Assembly: GCA_046589965.1 (NCBI GenBank)
Contig: JBKJVF010000151.1
Span: 1-18,033 of the forward strand
Source: JAJNPS01 sp046589965
GTDB taxonomy: Bacteria > Pseudomonadota > Alphaproteobacteria > Rhodobacterales > Rhodobacteraceae
Reading direction: 5' to 3'
DNA length: 18,033 nt
Made by a program: the position numbers and the translations under genes. The notes beneath the pieces are model-generated. The model saw only the letters and a program-made list of their open reading frames with translations, had not been told where the DNA came from and did no database searches. Position 1 is the stretch's first letter. Each line of letters begins with the position of its first letter. Below, in pieces: positions 1 through 7,302 of the stretch.

Positions 1-731
1 CCGACATCCTGACCGAAAAGGGCGTGAAGTCGATCGCCCTGACCTACACCAACAACGACTACGGCAAGGGCCTGGCAGATTCGATCGCCAATGCCTTCAT
101 CGCCAAGGGCGGAACGATCACGATCAACGCAGCTCACGAAGACGGCAAGGCCGACTATTCGGCCGAAGTTGCGGCTCTGGCAGCGGCAGGCGGCGACCTT
201 TTGGTCGTGGCAGGTTATCTGGACCAAGGCGGCAAAGGCATCATCCAGGCCTCGCTCGACACCGGTGCCTTCACCCAGTTCGGCCTGCCCGGCGGCATGG
301 TCGGTGACAACCTGCCACTGGCAATCGGTCCGGCTCTCGATGGTTCCTACGGCCAGGTCGCCCAGTCCGACAGCCCCGGCGCTGCAATCCTTGCCGAAAT
401 GGGCAAGACCAATGCAGCACCTTTTGACGCCTCGTCGCCCTACACGATGGAAAGCTATGACGCAGCGGCGCTGATCATGCTGGCCATGCAGGCTGCGGGA
501 TCGACCGACAGCAAGGTCTATGGAGCCAAGATCATGGACATCGCCAACGCACCGGGCGAGAAAATCCTCCCCGGCGAAATTGGCAAGGCGCTGGAACTGA
601 TCGCGGCAGGCACCGACATCGACTATGACGGCGCATCGGGCGTCGAACTGGTCGGGGCGGGCGAAAGTGCCGGTCGCTACAAGCAGTTCGAAGTCAAGGG
701 TGGCAAGTTCGAAACCGTCATCTTCCGTTGA
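1..731 (+). CDS. Periplasmic substrate-binding protein of a branched-chain amino acid type ABC importer (3' part only)
   Basis: The open frame runs in from the left edge (first complete codon at position 3) and ends with TGA at 729-731, so the signal peptide and N-terminal lobe lie outside the window. The visible ~242 residues fit the C-terminal half of the Leu/Ile/Val-binding family (periplasmic binding protein type 1, Peripla_BP_6). Supporting segments are a YTNNDYGKG stretch near the start, a central GGDLLVVAGY segment and a PYTMESYDAAALIMLA helix typical of the second lobe. It would capture a small ligand in the periplasm and deliver it to the LivHM permease encoded downstream. The ligand cannot be told from this part; related proteins bind amino acids, amides, urea or aromatic compounds. 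A stem-loop follows in the 120-base gap before livG, which fits a binding protein made in excess over the membrane subunits. Confidence 0.9.
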   Translation, partial: DILTEKGVKSIALTYTNNDYGKGLADSIANAFIAKGGTITINAAHEDGKADYSAEVAALAAAGGDLLVVAGYLDQGGKGIIQASLDTGAFTQFGLPGGMVGDNLPLAIGPALDGSYGQVAQSDSPGAAILAEMGKTNAAPFDASSPYTMESYDAAALIMLAMQAAGSTDSKVYGAKIMDIANAPGEKILPGEIGKALELIAAGTDIDYDGASGVELVGAGESAGRYKQFEVKGGKFETVIFR

Positions 732-755
732 TCCGGAACGACAGATAACTGACGG

Positions 756-782
756 ACGGCCCGGGGGTTTCCCTCGGGCCGT
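756..782 (+). terminator. Intercistronic stem-loop after the binding-protein gene
   Basis: An eight-base-pair perfect stem (ACGGCCCG with CGGGCCGT) encloses an 11-base loop that can pair further. No T-run follows, so full termination is doubtful. Its position between a binding-protein gene and its transporter genes suggests partial termination or 3'-end protection of the upstream message. Confidence 0.45.
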
Positions 783-851
783 TCGACTACGCGAAAGGCG
801 ATCCGGCCGGGGCCCATCCCCGGAACAAGAGATCGCCCGCAGGGGGTATGA

Positions 852-1640
852 ATGATCGTTGTCGAAGACCTTCACAGGCATTTTGGGGGATTTCGCGCCG
901 TCGATGGCGCATCCCTTGAAATCAAGACCGGCTCCATCACCGGGCTGATCGGGCCGAATGGCGCAGGCAAAACCACCCTTTTCAACGTGATCGCTGGCCG
1001 CCTGCCACCCACCTCTGGTCGCGTCTTCATGGATGGCGAAGAGATCACTGGCCTGCCCCCGCATGAATTGTTTGCCAAAGGCTTGTTGCGCACGTTTCAG
1101 ATCGCGCACGAATTCAGCTCCATGACAGTGCGGGAAAACCTGATGATGGTCCCCCCCGGTCAGTCCGGAGAGACGCTCTGGAACACCTGGTTCAACCGGG
1201 GGGCCGTGGCCGCCGAAGAGGCGCGCATCCGCGCCAAGGCCGACGAGGTGCTGGACTTTCTGACGATCAGCCATCTGGCCGACCAGAAGGCGGGGCAAAT
1301 CTCGGGCGGACAGAAGAAACTCTTGGAACTGGGCCGCACGATGATGGTCGATGCCAAGATCGTCTTTCTGGACGAGGTCGGCGCAGGCGTGAACCGAACC
1401 CTTCTCAACACCATTGGCGATGCCATCGTGCGCCTGAACAAGGAACGCGGCTATACGTTCTGTGTCATCGAACACGACATGGATTTCATCGCTCGCCTCT
1501 GCAACCCTGTAATCGTGATGGCCGAGGGGCATGTTCTGGCCCAAGGCACACCCGCCGAGGTCAAGGCGGACGAACGCGTGATCGAGGCCTATCTGGGCAC
1601 CGGCTTGAAGAACAAGATGAAGGAAACAGCCCATGGCTGA
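852..1640 (+). CDS. livG: ABC transporter ATP-binding protein, LivG type
   Basis: This 262-residue ATPase is one of two that power a HAAT-family importer at the inner face of the membrane. Motifs in order are Walker A GPNGAGKTT (residues 34-42), a Q-loop near TFQ (71-73), the ABC signature SGGQKK (151-156), Walker B IVFLDE (170-175) and the H-loop His in IEHD (H208). The extended C-terminal end and the MTVRENL segment are typical of LivG rather than LivF. The start is ATG 852, five bases after AGGGGGT; an out-of-frame ATG lies at 848. Oddly, the residue after the Walker B Glu is Val (LDEVGAG) where the family normally has Pro. It overlaps livF by eight bases, which indicates translational coupling. 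Confidence 0.93.
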   Translation: MIVVEDLHRHFGGFRAVDGASLEIKTGSITGLIGPNGAGKTTLFNVIAGRLPPTSGRVFMDGEEITGLPPHELFAKGLLRTFQIAHEFSSMTVRENLMMVPPGQSGETLWNTWFNRGAVAAEEARIRAKADEVLDFLTISHLADQKAGQISGGQKKLLELGRTMMVDAKIVFLDEVGAGVNRTLLNTIGDAIVRLNKERGYTFCVIEHDMDFIARLCNPVIVMAEGHVLAQGTPAEVKADERVIEAYLGTGLKNKMKETAHG

Positions 1641-2343
1641 ACCCTTCCTCATCGGCGAGAACATGACCGGCGGCTATGGCCCGGTCGATATCCTGCACAG
1701 CTGCACCATTGCCGTGAACCCGGGCGAAATCGCCGTCATCGTCGGTCCAAACGGTGCCGGCAAGTCGACGGCGATGAAGGCTGTCTTCGGGATGCTCAAC
1801 CTGCGTGGCGGGCAGGTTCGGCTGGACGGCGAGGACATCACCAAACTGTCCCCCCAGGCCCGCGTCCGCAAGGGAATGGGGTTTGTCCCCCAGACGCAGA
1901 ACATCTTCACCTCGATGACGGTCGAGGAAAATCTGGAAATGGGGGCCTTCATCCGCACAGATGAGATCAAGGACACCATGGCGCAGGTCTATGACCTGTT
2001 CCCGATCCTCAAGACCAAGCGCTATCAGGCGGCGGGCGAATTGTCGGGAGGCCAGCGCCAGCAGGTCGCCGTGGGTCGCGCGCTGATGACGCAGCCGCGC
2101 GTCCTGATGCTGGACGAACCCACCGCAGGCGTCAGCCCCATCGTGATGGACGAACTTTTCGACCGCATCATCGAGGTGGCACGCACCGGGATTTCCATCC
2201 TGATGGTGGAACAGAACGCCCGCCAAGCGCTGGACATCGCCGACAAGGGCTATGTGCTGGTGCAAGGCGCGAACCGTTTCACCGACACCGGACAGGCGCT
2301 GCTCGCCGACCCCGAAGTCCGCCGCTCGTTTTTGGGGGGTTGA
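1633..2343 (+). CDS. livF: ABC transporter ATP-binding protein, LivF type
   Basis: This 236-residue second ATPase of the importer has Walker A GPNGAGKST (residues 38-46), signature LSGGQRQQ (137-144), Walker B VLMLDEP (157-163) and the MVEQNAR segment around residue 191 that is characteristic of LivF, where Gln occupies the usual H-loop position. Length matches the family (about 235). It starts inside the end of livG and stops three bases before livH, so the genes are almost certainly co-transcribed. It pairs with LivG to drive transport through LivH and LivM. Confidence 0.94.
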   Translation: MAEPFLIGENMTGGYGPVDILHSCTIAVNPGEIAVIVGPNGAGKSTAMKAVFGMLNLRGGQVRLDGEDITKLSPQARVRKGMGFVPQTQNIFTSMTVEENLEMGAFIRTDEIKDTMAQVYDLFPILKTKRYQAAGELSGGQRQQVAVGRALMTQPRVLMLDEPTAGVSPIVMDELFDRIIEVARTGISILMVEQNARQALDIADKGYVLVQGANRFTDTGQALLADPEVRRSFLGG

Positions 2344-2346
2344 GGC

Positions 2347-3351
2347 ATGGATCTCCTGAACGCCCTCGTCGCCTTCCTCAACTTCGTCTTCATCCCGGGC
2401 CTTGCCTATGGCAGCCAGCTTGCCCTTGGCGCGCTTGGTGTCACGCTGATCTTCGGTGTCCTCAGGTTCTCCAGCTTTGCCCATGGCGACACGATGGCAT
2501 TCGGCACGGTCTTCACCATTCTCTTCACCTGGTGGTTCCAGTCGATGGGGATATCGGCGGGACCCCTTCCGACAGCCCTTCTGGCCCTGCCCTTTGCCAT
2601 CGCGGCGACGTCGCTGATGCTGCTCGGCACCGACCGCGTCGTCTACCGGTTCTTCCGCAAGAAACGGGCGGCCACGATCATCATCACCATCGCCTCGGTC
2701 GGCGTGACCTTCATCATGAACGGCATCAACCGGCTGATCCTCGGGGTGGAGGAACGCACTTTTTCTGATGGAAGCCGTTTCCTGCTGGATGCAGCCAGCT
2801 TCAAGGAAATGACCGGGTTGGCTGAGGGGTTGGCGATCAAGACCACGGTTGCAGTGACGGTGGTAACGGCGGCGATCTGTGTCGCGGCGCTGTTCTGGTT
2901 TCTGCAAAAGACCCGCACCGGCAAATCCATGCGGGCTTTTTCCGACAACGAGGACCTTGCCCTTTTGTCCGGCATCAACCCCGAACGGGTGGTCATGGTG
3001 ACCTGGATCATCGTGGCGGCCCTCGCCACCATCGCGGGCGCGCTTTACGGGCTGGACAAGAGCTATCGCCCCTTTGTCTATTTCCAGCTGCTGCTGCCGG
3101 TCTTTGCGGCCGCGGTGGTCGGCGGCCTTGGCAATCCGCTTGGCGCCATCGCGGGCGGCTTCGTGATCGCCTTTTCCGAGGTCATCGTGACCTATGCCTG
3201 GAAAAAGGTCGCAGGATATCTGTTCCCGGCCGACTGGCTGCCGGACGGCCTGCTGCAATTGCTGTCAACCGACTACAAGGTCGCGGTCAGCTTTGCGATC
3301 CTGCTGATCGTGCTGTTGTTCAAGCCGAACGGCCTCTTTGGAAAGGCGTGA
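2347..3351 (+). CDS. livH: ABC transporter permease, LivH type
   Basis: This 334-residue, strongly hydrophobic protein has eight or more predicted membrane segments. Family signatures are GLAYGSQLALGALGVTLIFG near the N-terminus (residues ~18-37), SFAHGD (43-48) and a C-terminal FAAAVVGGLGNPLGAIAGG stretch (~254-272), the cytoplasmic loop that contacts the ATPase. It forms half of the channel with LivM. The start ATG 2347 follows a GAGG that overlaps the livF stop region. It lies three bases after livF and three bases before livM. Confidence 0.92.
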   Translation: MDLLNALVAFLNFVFIPGLAYGSQLALGALGVTLIFGVLRFSSFAHGDTMAFGTVFTILFTWWFQSMGISAGPLPTALLALPFAIAATSLMLLGTDRVVYRFFRKKRAATIIITIASVGVTFIMNGINRLILGVEERTFSDGSRFLLDAASFKEMTGLAEGLAIKTTVAVTVVTAAICVAALFWFLQKTRTGKSMRAFSDNEDLALLSGINPERVVMVTWIIVAALATIAGALYGLDKSYRPFVYFQLLLPVFAAAVVGGLGNPLGAIAGGFVIAFSEVIVTYAWKKVAGYLFPADWLPDGLLQLLSTDYKVAVSFAILLIVLLFKPNGLFGKA

Positions 3352-3354
3352 CCG

Positions 3355-4659
3355 ATGACCCTGAACCGCAACATGTTGATGTTCCTTGGCGTCGGACTTC
3401 TGTTCGTGGCCACGGGGTTTCTGCAAAGCTGGAACCTCAGCCTGCAGATCCTGATCGTGGGCATATTGTCGGCGATCATGGCCTTGGGCGTGAACATGCA
3501 ATGGGGCTATGCGGGCCTTTTCTCCACCGGCATAATGGGGTCGGTCGCACTTGGCGGTCTTGCGGTCGTGCTGATCTCGGGTCAGCCGGTTCCCGACGGT
3601 TGGTCCGCAGGCGGGCCCCGCCTGATCGCGGGCCTGATCTTTGGTGCCGGTGTCATCGCGGGCGCCATCCTGATCTACAAGCGCATGGCCGCAGGACGAC
3701 CGCGTAACCTGCTGGTTGCCGCGATCCTGATCGTCGGGTTCTTTGCCTATCGCGCCATCTTCGACCCCGCCGCCAACGCGATCGAGGCCTTCAACCCTGC
3801 AGCCGCGGGCAATATGGGCGGCCTTGGCCTGCCGGCCCTTGTCGCCTGGCCGGTCGGCGCGCTGATGGCCGCAGCGGCCGCCTGGTGCATCGGCAAGGTC
3901 GCCCTAGGCCTGCGCGAAGATTACTTGGCCATTGCCACGCTCGGCATTGCCGAAATCGTTCTGGCAGTGATGAAGAACGAGGATTGGCTGGCGCGTGGCG
4001 TCAAAAACATCATCGACCTGCCACGACCCTGGCCAGTCCCCTATGAGGTGGAGCTTCAGAAAGCCCCGTGGTTTCTGGAAACGGTGGCAAACTGGGGCCT
4101 TAGCCCGATCGGGGCCTCCACCATCCTGGTCAAGCTGCTCTATATCCTTCTGTTCGGGTCAGTGCTTCTGGCGCTGATCTGGTTTTCCGAACGCGCCCTG
4201 AACTCTCCCTGGGGCCGCATGATGCGCGCCATCCGCGATAACGAGGTCGCCGCCAGCGCGATGGGCAAGAACGTCACCATGCGTCACCTGCACGTCTTCA
4301 TCATCGGCGCAGCAGTCGTGGGCCTTGCGGGCGCCATGCTGACCTCGATGGAGGGGCAACTGACCCCCGGCAACTATACGCCGCTGCGGTTCACTTTCCT
4401 CATCTGGGTCATGGTGATCGTCGGTGGGTCGGGCAACAACTGGGGCTCGGTCCTTGGTGGGCTGCTTCTTGGCTGGCTGTGGCTGATCGTGGAAAATGCC
4501 GGCCCGACCATCATGGGCTATGTGACCGCTTTCATGGCCGACGGCCCCCTGCGCGCACATCTGATCGAAAGCGCGCCGCATCTGCGGTTGCTGACGCTTG
4601 GCGTGATCCTGCTTCTGGTGCTGCGATTTGCGCCGCGCGGGTTGATCCCGGAAAAATAG
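3355..4659 (+). CDS. livM: ABC transporter permease, LivM type
   Basis: This 434-residue membrane protein completes the permease pair. Recognisable parts are MALGVNMQWGYAGLFSTG (~42-59), LGLREDYLAIATLGIAEIV (~183-201), GRMMRAIRDNEVAASAMGKN (~286-305) and VGGSGNNWGSVLGG (~358-371), the EAA-like loop for ATPase contact. It resembles the longer LivM proteins (E. coli LivM is about 425 residues), with an extra hydrophobic stretch around residues 85-150 that shorter relatives lack. A GGAAAGG at the end of livH provides the ribosome site. It is the last gene of the transporter block and is followed by a terminator-like hairpin. Confidence 0.92.
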   Translation: MTLNRNMLMFLGVGLLFVATGFLQSWNLSLQILIVGILSAIMALGVNMQWGYAGLFSTGIMGSVALGGLAVVLISGQPVPDGWSAGGPRLIAGLIFGAGVIAGAILIYKRMAAGRPRNLLVAAILIVGFFAYRAIFDPAANAIEAFNPAAAGNMGGLGLPALVAWPVGALMAAAAAWCIGKVALGLREDYLAIATLGIAEIVLAVMKNEDWLARGVKNIIDLPRPWPVPYEVELQKAPWFLETVANWGLSPIGASTILVKLLYILLFGSVLLALIWFSERALNSPWGRMMRAIRDNEVAASAMGKNVTMRHLHVFIIGAAVVGLAGAMLTSMEGQLTPGNYTPLRFTFLIWVMVIVGGSGNNWGSVLGGLLLGWLWLIVENAGPTIMGYVTAFMADGPLRAHLIESAPHLRLLTLGVILLLVLRFAPRGLIPEK

Positions 4660-4682
4660 CCGTCTCGGTAGTGGCCGTTCGC

Positions 4683-4704
4683 GCGGGGGTTTCGTACCCC
4701 CCGC
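4683..4704 (+). terminator. Terminator-like hairpin after livM
   Basis: GCGGGGGT pairs with ACCCCCCGC (one bulged C) around a TTCGT loop, 23 bases after the livM stop. It is followed by a C-run and then GAGTATTTTTCC, so the T-run sits about 15 bases beyond the stem. From memory, a hairpin followed by a GAGTATTTTT string recurs downstream of genes in many Rhodobacteraceae; that recollection was not checked here. Confidence 0.6.
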
Positions 4705-4742
4705 CCCCCTTGCAGAGTATTTTTCCCTAGCGGAAGTGACGA

Positions 4743-4794
4743 GGCAGGTCGGATTATGCGACATGTTTTGTCGCGAAAAGACATGATACCTGCC
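4743..4794. promoter_or_regulatory. Nested inverted repeat upstream of the flavoprotein gene (candidate operator)
   Basis: An inner perfect palindrome GCGACA-N5-TGTCGC (4758-4774) lies inside outer arms GGCAGGT (4743-4749) and ACCTGCC (4788-4794). GACATG also recurs directly at 4760 and 4780. The element sits 54-105 bases before the ATG at 4848. Symmetric sites of this size are typical for dimeric repressors of the TetR or GntR families, but no regulator gene is visible in the window. No convincing -35/-10 pair was found. Confidence 0.45.
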
Positions 4795-4847
4795 CCGCGC
4801 CCGGCCAATGTGCCGCAAACACCTCATCCCTCAGCGGAGCACGCCCC

Positions 4848-7265
4848 ATGAAAACCCATACCCGCGTGGTCGTCATCGGCGGCGGCGTTGTCGGCTGTTC
4901 GGTCCTTTACCACCTGACCAAACTTGGCTGGTCGGACGTGACGCTGATCGAACGGGCGGAACTGACTGCGGGGTCCACATGGCACGCGGCGGGCGGATTT
5001 CACACGCTGAACGGCGACACCAACATGGCGGCCCTGCAGGGCTATACCATCCGCCTCTACAAGGAACTGGAGGCCATCACCGGCATGTCCTGCGGGTTGC
5101 ACCATGTCGGCGGCATCACCCTTGCCGACAACCCCGCGCGGTTCGACCAGCTGAAAGCCGAACGCGCCAAGCACCGCTATATGGGTCTTGATACCGCGAT
5201 CCTGTCCCCGGCCGAAGTTGAGAAGATGACCGATGGCATGGTCAATACCAAAGGCATCATCGGGGCGCTTTACGACCCTTTGGACGGCCATCTCGACCCG
5301 TACGGGACCACCCATGCCTATGCCAAGGCAGCAAAGATGGGTGGCGCAGAGATTTTCCTCCACACCAAGGTCGAGGCCACCAATCAGACCAAAGACGGCT
5401 GGGAGGTCGTGACCGACAAGGGCACCATCCATTGCGAGCATCTGGTCAACGCGGCGGGCCTCTGGGCACGTGAGGTGGGGGCCATGGCGGGCGTCTACCT
5501 GCCGCTGCTGCCGATGGCGCATCAGTATCTTGTGACCGATGACATCCCCGAAATCGTGGCACGCGGGGGGCGTGAATTTCCCCATGTGATGGACCCCGGC
5601 GGCGAGTCCTATCTGCGCCAGGAAGGTCGCGGCTTTTGCATCGGGTTCTATGAAAAACCCTGCGAAGGCTGGTCGATCGACGGCACGCCATGGACCTGGG
5701 GGCAGGAACTTTTGTCCGAACAGTTCGAGAAAATCTCTGACAGCGTCGAGTTTGCCTACAAACGCTTTCCCGCGCTCGAACGTGCGGGCGTCAAGCGGGT
5801 GATCCACGGACCCTTCACCTTTGCGCCCGACGGAAACCCGCTGATCGGCCCGGTCGGTGGCTTGCGCAACTACTGGTCGGCCTGCGCGGTCATGGCCGGG
5901 TTCAGCCAAGGCGGCGGCATGGGCCTGTCGCTGGCGCAATGGATGATCCACGGCGAGGTCGAACGTGATCCGCGCGGGTTCGACGTCAGCCGCTTTGGCA
6001 GCTGGACCAGCCCCGGCTACACCGTCCCCAAAGTCATCGAAAACTACCAGATGCGGTTCTCCGTCAGCTATCCGAACGAGGAACGTCCCGCCGCCCGCCC
6101 CTTCCGCACCACGCCGATGTTCGAGGTCTTTGATGGCATGAACGCCGTCTGGGGCCAGCAATACGGGCTGGAAGTGGTCAACTACCACGCCCTGCCGGGC
6201 GAACCGCGCTACGAAGAGCCGACCTTCAAACGCTCCAACGCCTGGGAGGCGACGCGTCAGGAAGTCATGGCCGTGCGGGAAGGCGTCGGCATCAACGAGG
6301 TGCAGAATTTCGGCAAGTACCGCGTCACGGGTCCCAATGCCCGCGCCTGGCTCGACCGGATCATGGCAGGCTTGATCCCGAAACCGGGACGGCTGTCCCT
6401 GACCCCGATGCTGGCCCATTCCGGCAAGATCATCGGCGACTTCACTGTCTCTTGCCTGTCGGAAACCGAGTTTCAGGTGACCGCAAGCTATGGTGCGCAG
6501 GGCTGGCACTCGCGCTGGTTCGAACAGAACATGGAACCCGGCGTGACGGTCGAAAACATCTCCGACGCGCGGTCGGGGTTCCAGATTGCCGGGCCGCGCG
6601 CCCGCGACCTGCTGGCCCGCGTCACCCGCTCCGATGTCAGCGCCGAGGCGTTCAAGTTCATGGATGTGCGTCGCATGACCATCGGCATGGCCAACTGCAT
6701 CGTCCAGCGCGTCAGCTACACCGCCGATCTGGGCTATGAAATCTATTGTGACCACATGTCGGTGCGCCACTTGTGGGACGTGCTGGCAGCGGCGGGCCAG
6801 GACCTTGGCCTGCGCCCGTTCGGCATGCGTGCAATGATGAGCCTGCGTCTGGACAAATGGTTCGGGTCCTGGGGGCGCGAGTTTTCGCCAGACTACACAC
6901 CCGGCGAGACGGGGCTCGACCGCTTCATCCGCTGGAACAAACCCAGCGACTGGATCGGCAAGGCAGCGGCCACGGCGGAAAAGGCGTCCGGCCCCAAGCG
7001 AAAGCTGGTCCCCATGATCGTCGACGCCAAAGATGCAGACGTGGTGGCATGGGAGCCGATTTGGCTGGACGGTGCCGTCGTCGGCTTTTGTACCTCCGGC
7101 GGATATTCGCACTACACCGGCAAGTCACTGGCGCAAGGCTTTGTGCCTGCCGAACGCGCCGTGGACGGGCTGGAGCTTGAGATCGAGATTCTGGGAGAGC
7201 GTCGCGCGGCCCGCGTTCACATGGCGCCACTGTTCGACGCCGACGGGGCGCGCATGCGCGGCTGA
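4848..7265 (+). CDS. FAD-dependent oxidoreductase with C-terminal GcvT folate-binding domain (dimethylglycine/sarcosine dehydrogenase family)
   Basis: This 805-residue protein has the full two-part architecture of the family. An N-terminal DAO-type Rossmann domain carries VIGGGVVG (residues 9-16). It is followed by GSTWHAAG, where His46 matches the histidine that binds FAD covalently in mammalian dimethylglycine and sarcosine dehydrogenases. A linking FAO_M-like segment covers roughly 375-435. A GcvT (aminomethyltransferase-like, tetrahydrofolate-binding) region runs from about 440 to the end, with VTGPNARAWLDR, IAGPRARDLL and LGYEIY. Such enzymes oxidise an N-methyl group and pass the one-carbon unit to tetrahydrofolate. 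The exact substrate (dimethylglycine, sarcosine or another methylated amine) cannot be read from the sequence. The start ATG is preceded by GGAG at 4836-4839. The adjacent importer may supply its substrate, which is an inference from location. Confidence 0.85.
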   Translation: MKTHTRVVVIGGGVVGCSVLYHLTKLGWSDVTLIERAELTAGSTWHAAGGFHTLNGDTNMAALQGYTIRLYKELEAITGMSCGLHHVGGITLADNPARFDQLKAERAKHRYMGLDTAILSPAEVEKMTDGMVNTKGIIGALYDPLDGHLDPYGTTHAYAKAAKMGGAEIFLHTKVEATNQTKDGWEVVTDKGTIHCEHLVNAAGLWAREVGAMAGVYLPLLPMAHQYLVTDDIPEIVARGGREFPHVMDPGGESYLRQEGRGFCIGFYEKPCEGWSIDGTPWTWGQELLSEQFEKISDSVEFAYKRFPALERAGVKRVIHGPFTFAPDGNPLIGPVGGLRNYWSACAVMAGFSQGGGMGLSLAQWMIHGEVERDPRGFDVSRFGSWTSPGYTVPKVIENYQMRFSVSYPNEERPAARPFRTTPMFEVFDGMNAVWGQQYGLEVVNYHALPGEPRYEEPTFKRSNAWEATRQEVMAVREGVGINEVQNFGKYRVTGPNARAWLDRIMAGLIPKPGRLSLTPMLAHSGKIIGDFTVSCLSETEFQVTASYGAQGWHSRWFEQNMEPGVTVENISDARSGFQIAGPRARDLLARVTRSDVSAEAFKFMDVRRMTIGMANCIVQRVSYTADLGYEIYCDHMSVRHLWDVLAAAGQDLGLRPFGMRAMMSLRLDKWFGSWGREFSPDYTPGETGLDRFIRWNKPSDWIGKAAATAEKASGPKRKLVPMIVDAKDADVVAWEPIWLDGAVVGFCTSGGYSHYTGKSLAQGFVPAERAVDGLELEIEILGERRAARVHMAPLFDADGARMRG

Positions 7266-7280
7266 CACCGGACGCACGGG

Positions 7281-7302
7281 CTGGCGGGGATTATCCTGCC
7301 AG
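7281..7302. terminator. Short hairpin between convergent genes
   Basis: CTGGC and GCCAG arms, extended by further G-C and G-T pairs, enclose the stop codon of the RTX gene and lie 16 bases after the stop of the flavoprotein gene. There is no T-run on either side. A bidirectional terminator role is possible but weakly supported. Confidence 0.3.

Noticed and set aside
1561..3258. A 565-codon open frame on the - strand opposite livF and livH
   Set aside because: It is a shadow of the transporter genes: rich in His, Arg, Asp and Gly with no domain, while the + strand genes are unmistakable.
4824..7112. A 762-codon open frame on the - strand opposite the flavoprotein gene
   Set aside because: It is an antisense shadow caused by high GC at third codon positions; the + strand protein has full family motifs.
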